Source: Rhizobium sp. P40RR-XXII
GTDB lineage: Bacteria; Pseudomonadota; Alphaproteobacteria; Rhizobiales; Rhizobiaceae
Direction: 5' to 3'
Length of the DNA: 34,705 nucleotides
NCBI RefSeq assembly: GCF_012641405.1
Contig: NZ_JABAII010000035.1
Location: 1 to 34,705, forward strand
The notes below the pieces were generated by a model. It did no database searches. It was not told where the DNA came from and saw only the letters and a program-made list of their open reading frames with translations. This document shows positions 1-7,914 of this stretch, piece by piece. Both the position numbers and the translations under genes were made by a program. Position 1 is the first letter of the stretch. Each line of letters opens with the position of its first letter.

Positions 1-580
1 CGGATGTGAGGTTGTATAGGCCCGAGAAACCGGGCCGGTAATTGCTATGGGCTCAGACCGCGGATCCGCTCACCAAGGAGAAATTCGATGCCACTTGAAT
101 GAACAATTGACAAAAGACCTGATGTGAGGGGATACGAACCGTAGGTCCTGCCAATGCCCAGCGCCGGATGAAGGTTCAGCATTTCGCCCGAGAGCGAGAT
201 ACTGTCGCAGCCTTCCTCGATCTTCTCCGGCAGAAGCAAAGCCGTGGATACATCCATCCCTGCGGCAGCCCGTCATTGAAGGTCGGCGATCCCTTGCAGC
301 CACCTGGCTGACTTTTATTTGTCGGTGAGGAATGGAGGCTCAGCCGATCGGGGTAAGAAAAGGAGACTTTGCCGTTGCGGAAAGCCGATCGAGGCGCAGC
401 CGCTCTTCGGTCAGACATGCCTCACCGAGCGCGCATGGACCCGCCCATTGTCGGACAATGAAAAGGAATTCCCACATGGCTCCCCGTCAAACATCGATTG
501 CACGCGAAATCGCCTCTCCATGGATTGACTTTAAGTAACGACGAATCAAATGCTTGCCGGCCTAACAGAGGAGAACACTG
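1..580. other. Region without a recognisable gene
   Basis: No frame in this stretch gives a protein I recognise. A 70-codon minus-strand frame (45-257) has reasonable composition but no motif I can name. The last 40 bases hold the ribosome binding site of the next gene (AGAGGAGA at about 567-574). It may contain the promoter of the SyrB-like pair, but I could not place -35 and -10 boxes with confidence. Confidence 0.5.
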
Positions 581-994
581 ATGGCCGACGAACTCACGAT
601 TGAGACCACTGCGACGACCGAAACGCCAACTGCAGCACCCGCTGAGAAGAAGACACGCAAGTCACGCACGCCGAAAGCTGCCGCCGAAGCCAGCAACGTC
701 GAAGCTGCCGTTGCATCTGCTGAAAAGCCGGCCAAGAAGACGCGCGCAAAGCGTGGCTCCAAAGTGGTTCCGGTGAAAGCCGAAAAGCCGGTTGCCGCAC
801 CGACGGTGGCCACCACTCGCGCGCGCCGGGTTCAAGCTGCTGCTTCCGCTCCGGTCTCCACCGCCGCTGACGTCATTGACGATATCGCCGACCTCATCAA
901 GCTTGAGGAAGAGAACAAGCAGCTTCGTAAGGAGCTCTCCGAAAAGCTGCGCACCGAAAACGCAGATCTGCGCAAGCGGCTCGGCAAGGCCTGA
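581..994 (+). CDS. SyrB-like small basic regulator (first of two)
   Basis: A 137-residue protein in two parts. Residues about 1-85 are low-complexity, rich in Ala, Lys, Thr and Pro, with histone H1-like basic clusters (EKKTRKSR, AKKTRAKRG). Residues about 98-137 are a charged helix predicted to form a coiled coil, ending LRTENADLRKRLGKA. This layout matches the rhizobial proteins annotated as SyrB-like regulators; SyrB of Sinorhizobium meliloti is known as a regulator acting on syrM. The ATG follows AGAGGAGA at good spacing. A second gene with the same architecture lies about 140 bases downstream in the same direction. The target and DNA-binding mode of this copy are not evident from sequence. 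Family assignment is from pattern memory. Confidence 0.65.
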   Translation: MADELTIETTATTETPTAAPAEKKTRKSRTPKAAAEASNVEAAVASAEKPAKKTRAKRGSKVVPVKAEKPVAAPTVATTRARRVQAAASAPVSTAADVIDDIADLIKLEEENKQLRKELSEKLRTENADLRKRLGKA

Positions 995-1009
995 TTTCTG
1001 GTTTTGAGG

Positions 1010-1038
1010 GGCGCCACGTATTTCCATGCGATGGCGCC
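1010..1038 (+). terminator. Hairpin between the two SyrB-like genes
   Basis: GGCGCCA (1010-1016) pairs with TGGCGCC (1032-1038), and the inner CGTAT pairs with ATGCG with one G-U pair and one bulged A, leaving a TTCC loop. No T run follows, so it may be a partial terminator or mRNA-stabilising hairpin rather than a strong intrinsic terminator. Confidence 0.4.
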
Positions 1039-1132
1039 GCCGATCTTTCGTCCGATTGGTCGGGATCAATGCGACCTAGGTGACAATAAATGACCGCGGC
1101 GATGTCCCGCCGCCATACTTTGAAGGTTACAT

Positions 1133-1738
1133 GTGATGAGAACACCATGGAGATTTGTAGCCGACCTGGTGTCGCGTAAACCGAAACCACATACTCATGA
1201 CGACAGCCCAGCAGTCGAACCGAAGACAATTGCTCCCGAATATAAGACCGTCCCAGAAGAGGAACAACCTGGCCTCGGTGCGACGGCGATCGACCGCTCC
1301 GCAGAGCCTGGCTCCGCGGCGCAAGTCAATGCCAGCCGACCGGAACCTGACACCGTCCCGACTGAAGCCGGAACGGCGGCGCCAGTTGCAGCGGAAGCTC
1401 CTGCGGCCGCAGTCAGTAACGAGGAGACCGCAACCCTCGCCACCACGCAGCGGGCCGAGCAAACTTCACCTGCCTCCCCTGCGATCGAAGGTGCCGAAAC
1501 GCTGCGGAAACCAGCGCCAGCAAGTCGAAAGAGGGTTGAGCCGATCGCGGAGTCGACGGCTTCGATCGGAACAGCGTTAGGGGAACCTCCTGCCGTCGCA
1601 GAGGGCCCGAGATCCCTCACGGATGAAATGGCCGACCTCGATGCGGAAATCTCTACGTTACGGCGTCAGCTTGCAAAGAAGCTCATCGAGCAGAATGCGC
1701 AATTGCGCAAGATGCTCGCCAGGTTCGAGGCGAGCTAA
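1133..1738 (+). CDS. SyrB-like regulator (second, divergent copy)
   Basis: About 200 residues. A short basic start (MRTPWRFVADLVSRK) is followed by a long Ala/Pro/Glu-rich disordered stretch (about 20-160) and a C-terminal coiled coil ending LRRQLAKKLIEQNAQLRKML. That end aligns in spacing with the LRKELSEKLRTENADLRKRL end of the upstream gene, so I treat the two as paralogues whose tails are conserved and whose linkers have diverged. Translation may start at GTG 1133 or ATG 1136; an AAGG motif lies about seven bases before. The linker is acidic and Pro-rich rather than Lys-rich, so the copy may have lost nucleic-acid binding. No function can be given beyond the family resemblance. Confidence 0.55.
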   Translation: MMRTPWRFVADLVSRKPKPHTHDDSPAVEPKTIAPEYKTVPEEEQPGLGATAIDRSAEPGSAAQVNASRPEPDTVPTEAGTAAPVAAEAPAAAVSNEETATLATTQRAEQTSPASPAIEGAETLRKPAPASRKRVEPIAESTASIGTALGEPPAVAEGPRSLTDEMADLDAEISTLRRQLAKKLIEQNAQLRKMLARFEAS

Positions 1739-1764
1739 TCGCGCGCCGCCATTCCGATCGAGGT

Positions 1765-1789
1765 AAGGCCCCGCCGATGGCGGAGCCTT
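1765..1789 (+). terminator. Hairpin downstream of the SyrB-like pair
   Basis: AAGGCCCCGCC (1765-1775), loop GAT, then GGCGGAGCCTT (1779-1789): an 11-bp stem with one mismatch, 26 bases after the stop codon. No clear T run follows. Position and strength fit a transcription end for the SyrB-like pair. Confidence 0.5.
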
Positions 1790-1980
1790 GGGATGTTCAT
1801 CAATCCCAGTTCGGTGAATCGGCGTCACCGAATGCCCCCCCATAGTTGAAATATCAATACCTTGTGACGCCGATCTGCCTCTAATCAACGCGTCGATTCA
1901 CAAGCTAAGGGTCGTGACCAACAACCTGCGGCTAACGCGGACCCGTGGTAATCTCATGAGACTGCCAACTGTAGTTTGAG

Positions 1981-2065
1981 ATGGAGGCGGCGATTATCGC
2001 AGAGGACCTAGAAGTTGCGCGCCGAGCTAGGAACTCAGCTGTTCGACAAAGTCGAGCGCAAACGA
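1981..2065 (+). pseudogene. Fragment of a LysR-type regulator DNA-binding domain
   Basis: The + strand frame from about 2009 reads LRAELGTQLFDKVERKR, which fits the end of the LysR helix-turn-helix (L-x-x-x-L-G-x-x-L-F-x-x-x-x-R). Just upstream, AAIIAEDLE in another frame could be the preceding helix after a one-base shift. Nothing LysR-like follows: beyond about 2065 the sequence reads as the opposite-strand 2H phosphodiesterase gene. This looks like a short scar of a lost gene. The match is short and could be chance. Confidence 0.3.
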
Positions 2066-2374
2066 AACATGGGGGGTGTAGCTTTGATAAAACCATATTA
2101 TTCCCGCCCGTCGAAACTCAACGTGACAGCGGGAAAGTTTGCTACAGCCAAAAGCCAGTACAATGATGCTACCAAAGTCCAGGACAGCCCTTCGTCTGCT
2201 TGCGCGAACCTCCAAACTTTCCGGGACGGGTATTAGTCGTTGGCGGACCTTCAGATCGTGGAATTTTCCGATCGTGACATGCAAAGTCTCCGCCGGGACG
2301 ATCTTCTGAAAGCCTTCGGTGATCGCCCATTCAAGGAATTCGTCTCGATTAAGAAGCTCTCTGATGACAAACAT
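2027..2374 (-). CDS. 2H-type phosphodiesterase, Acb1-like, C-terminally truncated
   Basis: 115 residues. The order FLEWAITEGFQKIVPAETLHVTI, then IIVLAF, then HVEFRRAG, then YTPHVSF resembles small phage and prophage proteins of the 2H phosphoesterase superfamily, the group that includes the anti-CBASS nuclease Acb1. The two diagnostic H-x-(T/S) motifs are present as HVTI (about residue 32) and HVSF (about residue 100). Members usually run on beyond the second motif; here the frame ends 14 residues later, in sequence that on the other strand reads as a LysR fragment. The segment after the first motif is also short and divergent. It may be an inactive relic. An AGAGAAG motif precedes the ATG. 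If active, such an enzyme would cleave cyclic nucleotide or 2'-5' bonds; that is inference from the family. Confidence 0.5.
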   Translation of the reverse strand: MFVIRELLNRDEFLEWAITEGFQKIVPAETLHVTIGKFHDLKVRQRLIPVPESLEVRASRRRAVLDFGSIIVLAFGCSKLSRCHVEFRRAGIIWFYQSYTPHVSFALDFVEQLSS

Positions 2375-2472
2375 TCGCTTCTCTAGCAGAGCTGTCCGAG
2401 AACCGCTATTCGGTTGAAAAGAGGCGTCACCGCCCGATTGGCATCGCCTGCCGCTTAACGCCTTGGTGGCCT

Positions 2473-2510
2473 AAGATACGTGTTTAACGACGTCGTTAAA
2501 CACGTATCTT
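2473..2510. repeat. Perfect 38-bp palindrome
   Basis: The 19 bases from 2473 (AAGATACGTGTTTAACGAC) are followed directly by their exact reverse complement, with the centre between 2491 and 2492 and no spacer. It lies just past the point where dnaE2 homology ends and forms the tail of that frame. It is AT-richer than its surroundings. A zero-loop perfect dyad of this length is too long for a chance repeat. It could be an operator for a dimeric repressor, a cruciform-forming site, or the join of two inverted copies. No T run flanks it. Confidence 0.9.
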
Positions 2511-2938
2511 GGATATGCAAATCAGGCTCATAAATCTCCCATACCTTCATCGCCGCCCGCTCGCGTGAATCCGGACTTCCGGGCGTCCCATGCGCGAATT
2601 CATCGCCGCGACTGGTCGGCAGCTTGAATGTCTCATCGCGATCGGCAAGACCGGAGAGATCGACGGTCAAATCAAAAAGCTGCTGGGCGATCAGATGCAC
2701 AACGTCCCCTTCGCGCTGAATGCGGCCATTGATCGCCATCATGCTGGATCCAAGCACGATGCGCCGGCGGCGTTCGAAGAGTGTTGGCCAGACGACGACG
2801 TTGGCTGGGCCGGTCTCGTCCTCGACGGTCGGGAACATGACGCCCTTGGCCGAACCCGGCTTCTGTCGCACCAGCACAAGGCCTGCCGTCATCAGCAACG
2901 GCCATCAGTAGATGACATCGCCTCTTCGCAGGTGACGA
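2511..2938 (-). pseudogene. dnaE2: 3' remnant of error-prone DNA polymerase DnaE2
   Basis: The frame reads GLVLVRQKPGSAKGVMFPTV, then DETGPANVVVW, RIQREGDVVHLIAQQL, DEFAHGTPGSPDSR and PDLHI, which is the characteristic C-terminal OB-fold and tail of DnaE2, the catalytic subunit of the ImuA-ImuB-DnaE2 mutasome. The preceding VTCEEAMSSTDGR lies in another frame: one G seems to be missing near 2897, where family members usually read GRWLM. Only about 140 of about 1,090 residues remain, and the last residues after PDLHI are replaced by palindrome-derived sequence. The 5' side stops immediately beside the diguanylate cyclase gene. No imuA or imuB was seen. It is nonfunctional. Confidence 0.85.
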
Positions 2939-2940
2939 TA

Positions 2941-4362
2941 TTAACCCACTGCTTTGAGAGGATATGAGTCGAATTGGTCAACCCCCATGTTTGCATCTAG
3001 GACGACGCTCCCACGCCCGGCCGATTTCGCGCAGTAGAGAGCCGCGTCCGCTGACTTCAAGGCAACTTCGCAGCCTGGACTATTCACTGTCACTTCGCTG
3101 ATCCCAAACGACGCGCCAATGGACACTTCGCAGCCCGACAGTTTCATTTTGCCGGAAAGAGAGCTTGAGAGGTGTCGGCACATGTCCGCCGCTTGCGTTG
3201 CCGACAGGCCAGGCACCATGATGGCGAACTCATCGCCGCCCAACCGAAACAGCTTATCTTCCGTGCGAACGCCTGCTCGAAGCCTTGAAGCGACGACCTT
3301 CAAGAGCTCGTCGCCAACCGCATGCCCGTGGGCATCGTTGACGGCCTTGAAGCCATCCAGATCGAGACAAACGACGCTGAAAGTGCCCCTCTCCGCCAAT
3401 GCCATAAATTCCGAATTCAAGAGCGAGCGATTAGCGAGGCCCGTTAGAAAATCATGGGTCGCGGCGTGCCACATCTGTCGTTCCCGGTTCACCAGCATCT
3501 TCGCTGTCGTCTGCGTGATGCGAATCATCGCAACAGCGCCGGCAGCAAGAACGAGTCCCACGGTCAGGATTAGAGGCGACGACTGCCAGAGGACATCGGA
3601 CGCAGGTGTTGGCGGAAGCCAGGACAGAACCTCAATCTCTCCCCCCGCTCCAACGGCGATTTCGGCACGGGCGCGATCCGGCGCAACTGCGGGGAGAGGA
3701 CTGATTTGGGCGTCGTCGAGCAGGAAGCGCTTTCCGAAAAAATCCTGTAGGGTACCACCGATTGGCATCGCGGTGATCAAGACAGGCGCGCGCTCCCCTT
3801 TCGGCTTGGATGTCCCAAAATCGGGCTGGAATAGGCTGACCGAAAGGAGCACCGCTTCGTCCCCAATGACCTCGATCCGGCTGGTCGCAAGCGGAGATGG
3901 AATGCCGGTCTTCTTCGGTTGGTGCTCCCGAGAGCGGATATTTCTCAGCAGATCGGCGGCATCCTGGACCATGGAGGTGGGGCCACGCACGAAGAAGGGC
4001 CCATTCTTTACCGTGTCATCCGTGCGGGAATAGATGATGGTGTTCTGGGAATTGAGGACAGCCACCGAGCGTGTCCTCGACGTACCGATTAAGGACGCGC
4101 CTATGTTTCTGTCCGTCCAGTCTGCGTCGAAGGTATTATCCAGCTTTGCGATTGCTTCGTCCCAGATGGTCCAAGCTGTCAGGGAAAATTCGACGTCAGA
4201 GATCCACAAAGAGATATTACGCTCAACGAGCATCTCCTGGCTCCGTCTTGCCTCTGCATCAATGCGTTTCACGCCATAATAAGGAAACGTGGCCATCGCA
4301 GCGATGAATAAGGCTATGCCGACAATCGCCGGGCCGACGAGCCTGAAATGTAGAAAGCGCAT
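2941..4362 (-). CDS. Membrane diguanylate cyclase with CHASE4-like sensor
   Basis: 473 residues. One transmembrane helix (about 9-30), an extracytoplasmic segment resembling CHASE4 (from about 37; NISLWISDVEFSLTAWTIWDEAI), a second helix (about 262-282), then a GGDEF domain. The GGDEF domain has the usual start HDFLTGLANRSLLNSEF, the metal-binding stretch LDLDGFKAVNDAHGHAVGD, and the active-site motif RLGGDEF. The RxxD inhibitory site is present as RTED at the usual spacing before GGDEF, so product inhibition is expected. It should make cyclic di-GMP from two GTP in response to a periplasmic signal. There is no EAL domain. It is a single gene, followed directly by the dnaE2 remnant, with no partner phosphodiesterase nearby. 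Confidence 0.9.
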   Translation of the reverse strand: MRFLHFRLVGPAIVGIALFIAAMATFPYYGVKRIDAEARRSQEMLVERNISLWISDVEFSLTAWTIWDEAIAKLDNTFDADWTDRNIGASLIGTSRTRSVAVLNSQNTIIYSRTDDTVKNGPFFVRGPTSMVQDAADLLRNIRSREHQPKKTGIPSPLATSRIEVIGDEAVLLSVSLFQPDFGTSKPKGERAPVLITAMPIGGTLQDFFGKRFLLDDAQISPLPAVAPDRARAEIAVGAGGEIEVLSWLPPTPASDVLWQSSPLILTVGLVLAAGAVAMIRITQTTAKMLVNRERQMWHAATHDFLTGLANRSLLNSEFMALAERGTFSVVCLDLDGFKAVNDAHGHAVGDELLKVVASRLRAGVRTEDKLFRLGGDEFAIMVPGLSATQAADMCRHLSSSLSGKMKLSGCEVSIGASFGISEVTVNSPGCEVALKSADAALYCAKSAGRGSVVLDANMGVDQFDSYPLKAVG

Positions 4363-4919
4363 CGCTGCCGATCGTCCTCGATATTTAACAAGTAAACTAA
4401 GCCTATTCGTTAGAGCTTACCGCGACGTTATCGAGTTCTTTTACTTACTGGAGATTTTTGCTAATCGCCTAATCAGCAGTTCGCCTCGATATGAGACTGC
4501 TTTTCATCGTCACTGATACTTTTGCGGTCAGTGCAAAGTTGGTCGACCCTCCAGGCGCCGCCTAAGTACCTGCCCGGACTCGCGCGATATGGGGCAAAGT
4601 CATGGGGATCAGCAGGCTCTTTTCAAAGGAAGCTGATCACGCGAATTGCGGATATTTTCCGCTTTCGATGTTTGCTATGGTGATGACGGCGGTCGCCTTC
4701 ACCGGGGCTTTGTGTCGTTCTTTTCCTTGTGACGCCGGGCGGCGGAAAGCGCACGGCCGGGCATCGAGACCTTCCTTGAAGAGGCCGTTCTCGCAATGCG
4801 ATAAGCTGACCTTTGAAGCGAGACTGACCATGCGACAGCAGGGGAGCCATGCCGGATTCATTGATTCCCGGTATGGTTTAGGCCCGAGACTTACGATTCT
4901 CGACCCTTGTCAGCGTAAA
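4363..4919. other. Intergenic stretch, no recognisable gene
   Basis: An AT-rich part (4380-4520) upstream of the diguanylate cyclase probably carries its promoter. The rest (4600-4919) is open in several frames, the longest on the + strand from 4602, but none resembles a known family or shows a convincing ribosome binding site. It may be decayed coding sequence. Confidence 0.4.
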
Positions 4920-5819
4920 TCAGGGCTTATGATTGGAATCGGCGGTCCCCTGCAATACACGCCAGAGCGCTGATGCTGCTGGCCCATGCGCGCGCCCGGC
5001 TCGGCGCGCGGCGACAAGCTCGATCACGCCGCCATGGAAATAGCTATTGGCCATGGAGATCAAACGGCCGTCGCGCAACTCAGCATCGACAAGAAAATCC
5101 GGCATATGTCCCCAACCAAGTCCCTGTAGGATCACTTCTTTTTTCATGAGTTGATCACTGACGGTGCAGGTGCGGGCGCCTTCGATGACGTAGTAACTCT
5201 TAGCGGGCCATTGTTCCGCACTATCTCGAATGATGCATTGAACGAGGTCCCGCATCCGCTCCAGCGACGCCTCCTCCACTGGAAAAGGCAGAAAATTCGG
5301 AGCGACGACGGGAATCAGCCGAATACGTCGAAGATTGATCGTTTCAAAGCGCGGATCGCTTTGGTCGACGTGATGTAGGATCAAGTCCGTACGATCCTGC
5401 ATTAACAGCTCCCATGGGCCGGAAATCGCGGCGAATTGAAGGTGCAAGCGAGTGGCTGGGCGACCGTCGAAGAAGGTGCGCAGGAGTTGAAGCATTTCAG
5501 GAAGCGGCGATAGATCGCCGATCACAACCCGTACCTCGCTTTCCTCGCCAGCGGCAAGGTGTGCCGCATAGACCTGAAGGTCCGCCATTTCCGCCAGGAC
5601 GCGCCTGGCGCGTGACAAGAACGCCTCTCCGACGGGCGTGAGCGTCATGCGATAACCGGCCCGATCGAACAGGGGAAAGCCGATTTGGTTTTCGACGTTG
5701 GTGATAGCCGTATGCAGCGTTGGATGAGTGCGCCCAAGCCTGAGCGCGGCGGCCTGCAGCGATCCTTCCGAAACGACGGCATCGATTGAGCGAAGTTGGG
5801 CAAGCGTCAGACCATTCAT
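4920..5819 (-). CDS. LysR-type transcriptional regulator
   Basis: 299 residues of the usual LysR size. The N-terminal winged helix-turn-helix is clear (TLAQLRSIDAVVSEGSLQAA, then IGFPLFDRAGYRMTLTPVGE), followed by a linker helix and an effector-binding domain. It is transcribed away from the quinone oxidoreductase gene across a 92-base gap that holds a near-perfect dyad, the classical arrangement for a LysR regulator that controls its neighbour and itself. The inducer cannot be deduced; given the target, a quinone, electrophile or oxidant is plausible. Confidence 0.9.
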   Translation of the reverse strand: MNGLTLAQLRSIDAVVSEGSLQAAALRLGRTHPTLHTAITNVENQIGFPLFDRAGYRMTLTPVGEAFLSRARRVLAEMADLQVYAAHLAAGEESEVRVVIGDLSPLPEMLQLLRTFFDGRPATRLHLQFAAISGPWELLMQDRTDLILHHVDQSDPRFETINLRRIRLIPVVAPNFLPFPVEEASLERMRDLVQCIIRDSAEQWPAKSYYVIEGARTCTVSDQLMKKEVILQGLGWGHMPDFLVDAELRDGRLISMANSYFHGGVIELVAARRAGRAHGPAASALWRVLQGTADSNHKP

Positions 5820-5830
5820 CGAAACAAATC

Positions 5831-5854
5831 TACAATGTTTGCAGAAACTTTGTA
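5831..5854. promoter_or_regulatory. Candidate LysR operator
   Basis: An imperfect 24-bp dyad with half sites TACAATGTTT and AAACTTTGTA separated by GCAG (nine of ten positions complementary). It sits 12 bases upstream of the LysR start codon and about 57 before the quinone reductase start. It contains a T-N11-A type core and lies in an AT-rich patch. The likely ligand is the adjacent LysR protein. Confidence 0.6.
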
Positions 5855-5911
5855 AAATAAATTAGGCCGGCTCGCCTGTATATCTGCCGCGAAGAAGAAG
5901 AGGAGCACAGC

Positions 5912-6892
5912 ATGCGCGCCATTGTCATCACCAACCCAGGCGGCCCAGAAGTTCTCAGTTTCGCCGAGCGGCCCAAACCGGAACCTCGGCTGGGCGAGGT
6001 CCTGATCGCCGTGAAAGCCTTTGGTCTGAACCGAGCGGAGCTTTATTTTCGGAGCGGCGCCTGGGGCCAGGTGGCCGAGATCAGCGGAATCGAGTGCGCC
6101 GGCATCGTCGAGACCGATCCCGAGGGAATCTATACGCCCGGCCAAAAGATTATCGCTCTCATGGGAGGAATGGGACGTACACGTAATGGCTCCTATGCGG
6201 AGTTTGTGAGCGTCCCGCGCGAAAATGTTGTCCCTGTTGAGACCGATCTTCCTTGGGAGCAACTCGCCGCCCTTCCTGAATCCTACGCTACCGCTTGGAC
6301 CTGTGTGATTGCCAATCTTCAACTGCGAGCCACCCAAACGCTGTTGATCCGCGGCGCAACTTCGGCGCTAGGACAAGCGGCCTTGAACATCGCCGCGGGA
6401 TTGGGAGCGACAACGATCGCCACAACGCGAAGGGAACAGCGGGCGGACGTGCTCCACCGGCTTGGCGCGACGCATGTCATAATTGGCGACAGCGAATTGC
6501 GTGCCAGAGTACGCGATATCGCGCCGACTGGCGTGGATGCCGTGCTGGATCTGATTGGCACAACGACCGTGCTCGACTCCTTAGCGGCACTTCGGCGCGG
6601 CGGTCGTGTCTGTCTGGCGGGATTTCTCGGCGGGGGCGCGCCATTGGACAGATTTGATCCCGTCTTCCAAATGCCAAGCGGCGTTCATCTCAGCACATTC
6701 GCCAGCGCCTTCGCCTTTGGCACTGTAGATTACCCACTCGATGAGATTCCGTTCCAGCAAATCGTCGACAACGCGGCGCGAGGGGTCTTCCAGGCAAAAC
6801 CCATTCATGTATTTGATTTCGAGGATATTCAGGCCGCACACGTGATCATGGAGGCGAATGACGCCGGCGGAAAGGTCGTCGTGCGCATTTGA
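5912..6892 (+). CDS. NADPH:quinone reductase-like zinc-independent MDR oxidoreductase
   Basis: 326 residues of the medium-chain dehydrogenase/reductase superfamily, quinone oxidoreductase branch. The N-terminal GroES-like domain starts MRAIVITNPGGPEVL and carries GLNRAELYFRSG; the Rossmann domain has the nucleotide-binding motif RGATSALGQAALNIA (about 145-160). The catalytic and structural zinc cysteines of alcohol dehydrogenases are absent, as usual for this branch. It should reduce a quinone or enone with NADPH in the cytoplasm. AGGAG lies about seven bases before the ATG. It is divergent from a LysR gene that probably controls it. The substrate is unknown. Confidence 0.88.
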   Translation: MRAIVITNPGGPEVLSFAERPKPEPRLGEVLIAVKAFGLNRAELYFRSGAWGQVAEISGIECAGIVETDPEGIYTPGQKIIALMGGMGRTRNGSYAEFVSVPRENVVPVETDLPWEQLAALPESYATAWTCVIANLQLRATQTLLIRGATSALGQAALNIAAGLGATTIATTRREQRADVLHRLGATHVIIGDSELRARVRDIAPTGVDAVLDLIGTTTVLDSLAALRRGGRVCLAGFLGGGAPLDRFDPVFQMPSGVHLSTFASAFAFGTVDYPLDEIPFQQIVDNAARGVFQAKPIHVFDFEDIQAAHVIMEANDAGGKVVVRI

Positions 6893-7413
6893 AGCTGAAC
6901 CATAGAGCTCTGTGGCAAGTATTCCGGATGGTGGGGAGTTCCCACTCTGTGCCGTCAAGCGGCCTGACCCTCGAGATTCTGAGCGAAGAACGCGACACCC
7001 TCCGCCGGCGCGACACGATCTTTGCCGAACCCTCCATGAGTCCGACCAGTCGGCTCGGAACCGCCATGTCGCCCCTATTGGGATTGCGTGGAAAGGCTAG
7101 CGACGAAGTATAATTGGCGCCCGATTTCGCATGGGAAACTTGAGGAAGTTCGCGTTCGCTCAGGGAATATCTTTTCCGTCGAAAGGGCGTCTCGTAACGA
7201 TGGATTGTTCCGCGCTCTTGAAAGGAGCAGAACCGACAACCCTCTTATTACGCGAGCTATACGTTTGAAATTCCTCAGTGGTGGACATCGGCTTTGCCTG
7301 CTCGGGATGAACGATTTAGGCCGAAGGTGGCCGACCTGCGTTGAAGGCCGCAATATCGGGCTCAAGGCTTCGTTTGTACTGCGCAACTGAGCACCAAACG
7401 CCGGCACCTCGTC
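6893..7413. other. Gap with no recognisable gene
   Basis: About 520 bases between the quinone reductase and the ABC transporter remnant. Short frames exist on both strands but none shows a family motif, a good ribosome binding site, or extended coding bias. It is probably decayed sequence attached to the pseudogene that follows. Confidence 0.4.
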
Positions 7414-7770
7414 TCATGCGACCAGCGCCTTGGTCAGTTCGAGTACCTGTCGCTCGAACAGGCGACAAATGCCGTTATTGAGGCGAATGGGTCTTGATGG
7501 TCATCCTCCACAATCTTTCACTTGTCGAAGACCAGTAGTCGGTCCTGCGCCCGCACGATCGAGCAGCGGTGCGCGATCACCAGCGTCCTGCGGGTCGTGG
7601 TCCCGCTTATAAACGTTAGAGCGACAGCACAAATCGTTGCGCTGTCTGCTGCAGTTTCCCGCCGATCGACAAAGGAAACTCTGGTCGGCGCTTCCCAGAT
7701 CAAAAGCAGCGGCGGCAATGGGACGGACAGGCTGCGAATAGCCGATCGGGAAACCGCCATCGATCAGCAC
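7414..7770 (-). pseudogene. Broken 3' end of an ABC exporter, paralogous to 32.4 kb
   Basis: Read on the minus strand, this gives RTLVIAHRCSIVRAQDRLLVFDK, a stop codon, KIVEDDHQ and, after a frameshift, RLNNGICRLFERQVLELTKALVA with a stop. The intact exporter at 32368-34158 ends with the same order: TLVIAHRLSTVRALDRLLVFDKGKIVEEGDHQ and RLNNGIYRRLFERQALELTKGLVA. The H-loop and C-terminus are therefore recognisable. Upstream, PLLLIWEAPT resembles a corrupted Walker B/D-loop, then the match fades near 7770. At least one nonsense and one frameshift mutation are visible. Confidence 0.85.
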
Positions 7771-7914
7771 AAGAGCGTTCATATAGGATCGCGAGAAGGG
7801 AAAGGCCGATCGGCCCCGAGGGAAACTTCGGTCCCCAGTTCAGCCGGACGCATTGTGCGATGGCAGTTCGAAGAGCGCGCCAGGTGCTCGTTGACCCGCC
7901 AAGAACCTAAGCCC

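Noticed and set aside
45..257. Minus-strand frame of 70 codons
   Set aside because: Protein-like in parts (GEMLNLHPALGIGRTYGSYP) but no family recognised and no convincing ribosome binding site, so not called a gene.
2473..2510. Palindrome as a telomere-resolving (protelomerase) site
   Set aside because: Agrobacterium has a linear replicon, but one palindrome beside a pseudogene in continuous sequence does not support it, and I cannot verify the target sequence.
3119..4033. Long + strand open frame over the diguanylate cyclase
   Set aside because: Antisense shadow of a gene with clear GGDEF motifs; composition is Ser/Arg-rich and not protein-like.
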